Both the position numbers and the translations under genes were made by a program. This document shows positions 21,369 through 23,426 of a stretch of 23,426 nucleotides of DNA, piece by piece. Below the pieces are notes generated by a model. The model saw only the letters and a program-made list of their open reading frames with translations, ran no database searches and had not been told where the DNA came from. Source of the DNA: SUG1106 sp051883095 (lineage in GTDB: Bacteria; Bacillota; Clostridia; Peptostreptococcales; Anaerovoracaceae); NCBI GenBank assembly GCA_051883095.1, contig JBJETB010000099.1, forward strand, positions 1 through 23,426. Reading direction: 5' to 3'. How positions within the stretch are numbered: the stretch's first letter is position 1; the number at the start of each line of letters is the position of its first letter.

Positions 21369-23231
21369 ATGCAATGCACTAAGAAAATTTTTGACGACTT
21401 AATCTGGGTCGGCGCCAACGACAGACGTCTGGCCATGTTTGAAGGTGTTTACTCCGTTCCGAGAGGTGTTTCCTATAACTCCTATCTTCTGCTGGACGAC
21501 ACCACAGTGCTTTTCGATACAGTAGACAAGGCAGTAGGAAGCGTATTCTTCCAGAATGTAGAACATGCTCTGGCCGGCCGCAAGCTGGACTTCGTAGTAA
21601 TTCAGCACATGGAGCCGGATCACTCTGCAACTCTCACCGAGCTTCTCCTCAGATATCCTGATGCCAAAATTGTTTGCAATGAAAAAATTGCCGCAATGAT
21701 CGACCAGTTCTTCGGCATGGATGTAACAGGAAAGGCTTTTATCGTAAAGGAAGGCACCACATTAAACACAGGACACCACACCCTTCAGTTCATGATGGCA
21801 CCTATGGTTCACTGGCCTGAGGTTATGGTCACCTACGAACAGGAAAGAGGCATCCTCTTTTCCGCAGACGCTTTCGGAACCTTCGGAGCTCTCAACGGCG
21901 CACTCTTTGCTGACGAAGTTGACTTCGACAACGAATACATGGATGAAGCACGCCGTTACTACGCAAACATCGTAGGAAAGTACGGTGTTCAGGTTCAGGC
22001 TCTCCTTAAGAAAGCACATGCTCTAGACATCAAGATGATCTGTCCGCTCCACGGTTTTGTATGGAGAAGCCATCTTGAAGATTACTTTGATAAATACGTA
22101 AAGTGGAGCACCTACACTCCTGAAGAAACAGGCGTTATGATTGCCTACGCTTCAGTATACGGCAACACAGAAAACACTGCCGAAATCATTTCCAGCAAGC
22201 TTCGCGACAAAGGCGTCAAGACAGTGATGTTCGACGTATCTGTTACCCCTGCTTCCGAAATCGTGGCAGCAGCTTTCAAGTGGAGCCATCTGATTTTCGC
22301 ATCCACTACATACAACGCAGGCATCTTCGTTTCCATGGAAGAGCTTCTTCGTGACCTGGCTGCCCACAACATCCAGAACAGAACCGTAGCCATCGTAGAA
22401 AACGGCTCATGGGCTCCTACCAGCGGCGGTCTGATGCGTGAAATCCTCGAAGGCTGTCAGGATATGACCATTCTTAACAATACTATCACTCTTAAGTCAT
22501 CACTTAAGGAAGAGCAGCTTGCCCAGATAGATGAACTTGTTGAAGCAGTTTCCGCTACAATTCCGCGCTTCGAAAAGCCGGTTATAAATGAAGCTGCCAT
22601 GGCTGCCGCAGAAATTGATCCTAAGACAGTTCAGAAGTTCTCTTACGGCTTATTCGTCCTCACCGCTCAGGCTGATGGTAAGGACAACGGCTGCATCATC
22701 AACACAGCCGCACAGCTCACCAGCACTCCAAACAGAATCAATATCGCTGTAAACAAGGCAAACTACACTCACGACATGATTCTGAACACAGGCGTTTTCA
22801 ACGTTTCAGTGCTTTCACAGAAGGCTTCGTTTGATATCTTCAAGCGTTTCGGCTTCGCAAGCGGTAAGGATACAGACAAGTTTGCAGGCTACGAAGGAAA
22901 TGTGGCACGCAGCGCCAACGGTCTCCTCTATGTAACAGAGGGCACCAATGCCTTCATGTCAGCAAAGGTCATCGATGCATACGACTACGGAACTCACACT
23001 CTGTTCATCGCAGAGCTCACCGAGGCAGCAGTTCTCAATCAGGATCCGTCAGTAACCTATGCTTACTACTTCGACCACATCAAGCCGAAGCCACAACCAA
23101 AGATTGAGGAAAAGAAGACCGGCTGGGTATGCAAGATCTGCGGATATGTTTACGAAGGCGACGAGCTTCCGGCAGACTTCATCTGTCCTCTCTGTAAACA
23201 CGGTGCAGACGACTTCGAAAGAATCGAATAG
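21369..23231 (+). CDS. Flavodiiron protein fused to flavin reductase and rubredoxin (FprA-Hrb fusion)
   Basis: The start is at 21369 (620 residues), with AGGAGG ten bases upstream; the longer frame begins inside the promoter. Residues 1-250 form a metallo-beta-lactamase-like diiron domain with all seven ligands: H80, E82, D84, H85 ('HMEPDH'), H148, D167 and H228. Residues about 253-400 are a flavodoxin domain ('ASVYGNTENTAE', 261-272; 'ASTTYNAG', 311-318). Residues about 422-565 are a flavin-reductase-like FMN domain ('INTAAQLTSTPNRINIAV'). Residues 584-620 are a rubredoxin with C588, C591, C606 and C609. Flavodiiron proteins reduce O2 to water or NO to N2O. Here the electron-delivery modules, separate as Hrb in Moorella, are on the same chain. 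It is cytosolic and monocistronic, followed by a strong terminator. Codon choice looks strongly biased (AAC, ATC, CTC), suggesting high expression. Confidence 0.95.
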   Translation: MQCTKKIFDDLIWVGANDRRLAMFEGVYSVPRGVSYNSYLLLDDTTVLFDTVDKAVGSVFFQNVEHALAGRKLDFVVIQHMEPDHSATLTELLLRYPDAKIVCNEKIAAMIDQFFGMDVTGKAFIVKEGTTLNTGHHTLQFMMAPMVHWPEVMVTYEQERGILFSADAFGTFGALNGALFADEVDFDNEYMDEARRYYANIVGKYGVQVQALLKKAHALDIKMICPLHGFVWRSHLEDYFDKYVKWSTYTPEETGVMIAYASVYGNTENTAEIISSKLRDKGVKTVMFDVSVTPASEIVAAAFKWSHLIFASTTYNAGIFVSMEELLRDLAAHNIQNRTVAIVENGSWAPTSGGLMREILEGCQDMTILNNTITLKSSLKEEQLAQIDELVEAVSATIPRFEKPVINEAAMAAAEIDPKTVQKFSYGLFVLTAQADGKDNGCIINTAAQLTSTPNRINIAVNKANYTHDMILNTGVFNVSVLSQKASFDIFKRFGFASGKDTDKFAGYEGNVARSANGLLYVTEGTNAFMSAKVIDAYDYGTHTLFIAELTEAAVLNQDPSVTYAYYFDHIKPKPQPKIEEKKTGWVCKICGYVYEGDELPADFICPLCKHGADDFERIE

Positions 23232-23247
23232 ATTTTAATTGTATTTT

Positions 23248-23299
23248 AAAGGGGCTGTCGCATTAACGGAAAAAAACCGTTAGGGCGGCGCCCCTTTTT
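23248..23299 (+). terminator. Composite terminator of the flavodiiron gene
   Basis: AAAGGGGC (23248-23255) pairs with GCCCCTTT (23290-23297), and an inner stem TAACGG/CCGTTA (23264-23269, 23277-23282) stacks within it. Five T end the structure (23295-23299). It lies 16 bases past the stop codon. The GGGGCTGTCGC start is reminiscent of some Firmicute IS or MITE ends, a weak alternative reading. Nothing identifiable follows to the window end. Confidence 0.82.
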
Positions 23300-23426
23300 C
23301 ATGTATTGAAATAATTGGATTCTTGACATACATAGAGGTAATTTCTCTTTTAATTTTTTGCAACTCAAACCAGAGGCAGCCGGCAGCTGTCCCTTTGTTT
23401 TGCTTCGTATTTTTAATTCTCAAATT

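Overview
The window looks like chromosomal DNA of a strictly anaerobic, moderate-GC Bacillota of the class Clostridia, probably an amino-acid- or organic-acid-fermenting gut-type organism. The signs are a butyrate kinase, an oxygen/NO-scavenging flavodiiron protein fused to flavin reductase and rubredoxin, two sigma-54 enhancer-binding regulators with matching -24/-12 promoters, and AGGAGG-type ribosome sites throughout. The genus assignment is inference. No tRNA, rRNA, CRISPR array, prophage or intact insertion sequence was recognised.

Layout. (1) 1-260: gene-free; a nested inverted repeat ending in T6 and the terminator of the first operon. (2) 264-5892, minus strand: a sigma-54 activator whose sensor is a domain like L-erythro-3,5-diaminohexanoate dehydrogenase (Kdd, lysine fermentation), followed by its apparent target operon: class III (beta-amino-acid/GSA-type) aminotransferase, NhaC-type antiporter and a small membrane protein. 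Between regulator and operon lie, in order, an inverted-repeat enhancer candidate, a terminator and a consensus -24/-12 promoter. (3) 5977-9776: a second sigma-54 module. An M20 amidohydrolase and a metallo-beta-lactamase-fold hydrolase form a tight minus-strand operon behind another -24/-12 promoter, divergent from a PAS-type sigma-54 activator. (4) 9754-14240, minus strand: five closely packed genes nfo, buk, NAD(P)H oxidoreductase, CmpB-type membrane protein and phosphohexomutase. The last overlaps the PAS regulator tail-to-tail by 23 bases. (5) 14347-16088, plus strand: a DUF2804 protein and an HD-domain hydrolase overlapping by 7 bases. (6) 16089-16470: a gene-free stretch between convergent genes with seven GTTGTA/TACAAC sites in strictly alternating orientation and helical phase, the most unexplained signal here. 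(7) 16471-20109, minus strand: an overlapping operon of beta-hydroxyacid dehydrogenase, LarA-like nickel racemase/epimerase homologue and MFS transporter, divergent from a LacI-family regulator (20246-21283). A near-perfect 20-bp operator lies between the two promoters. (8) 21369-23231: the flavodiiron fusion, then a strong terminator. 23300-23426 holds nothing I can support.

Working together: regions 2, 3 and 7 each read as a self-contained 'sensor plus catabolic operon' unit for one small metabolite class. By inference these are beta-amino acids (region 2), N-acyl or peptide-like amides (region 3) and hydroxy or sugar acids (region 7). Each has its regulator next to it and a recognisable cis site. 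Start sites given here were shortened from the longest open frame in six genes because a good Shine-Dalgarno sequence sits at the internal start. All functional calls come from reading motifs by eye, without database searches.
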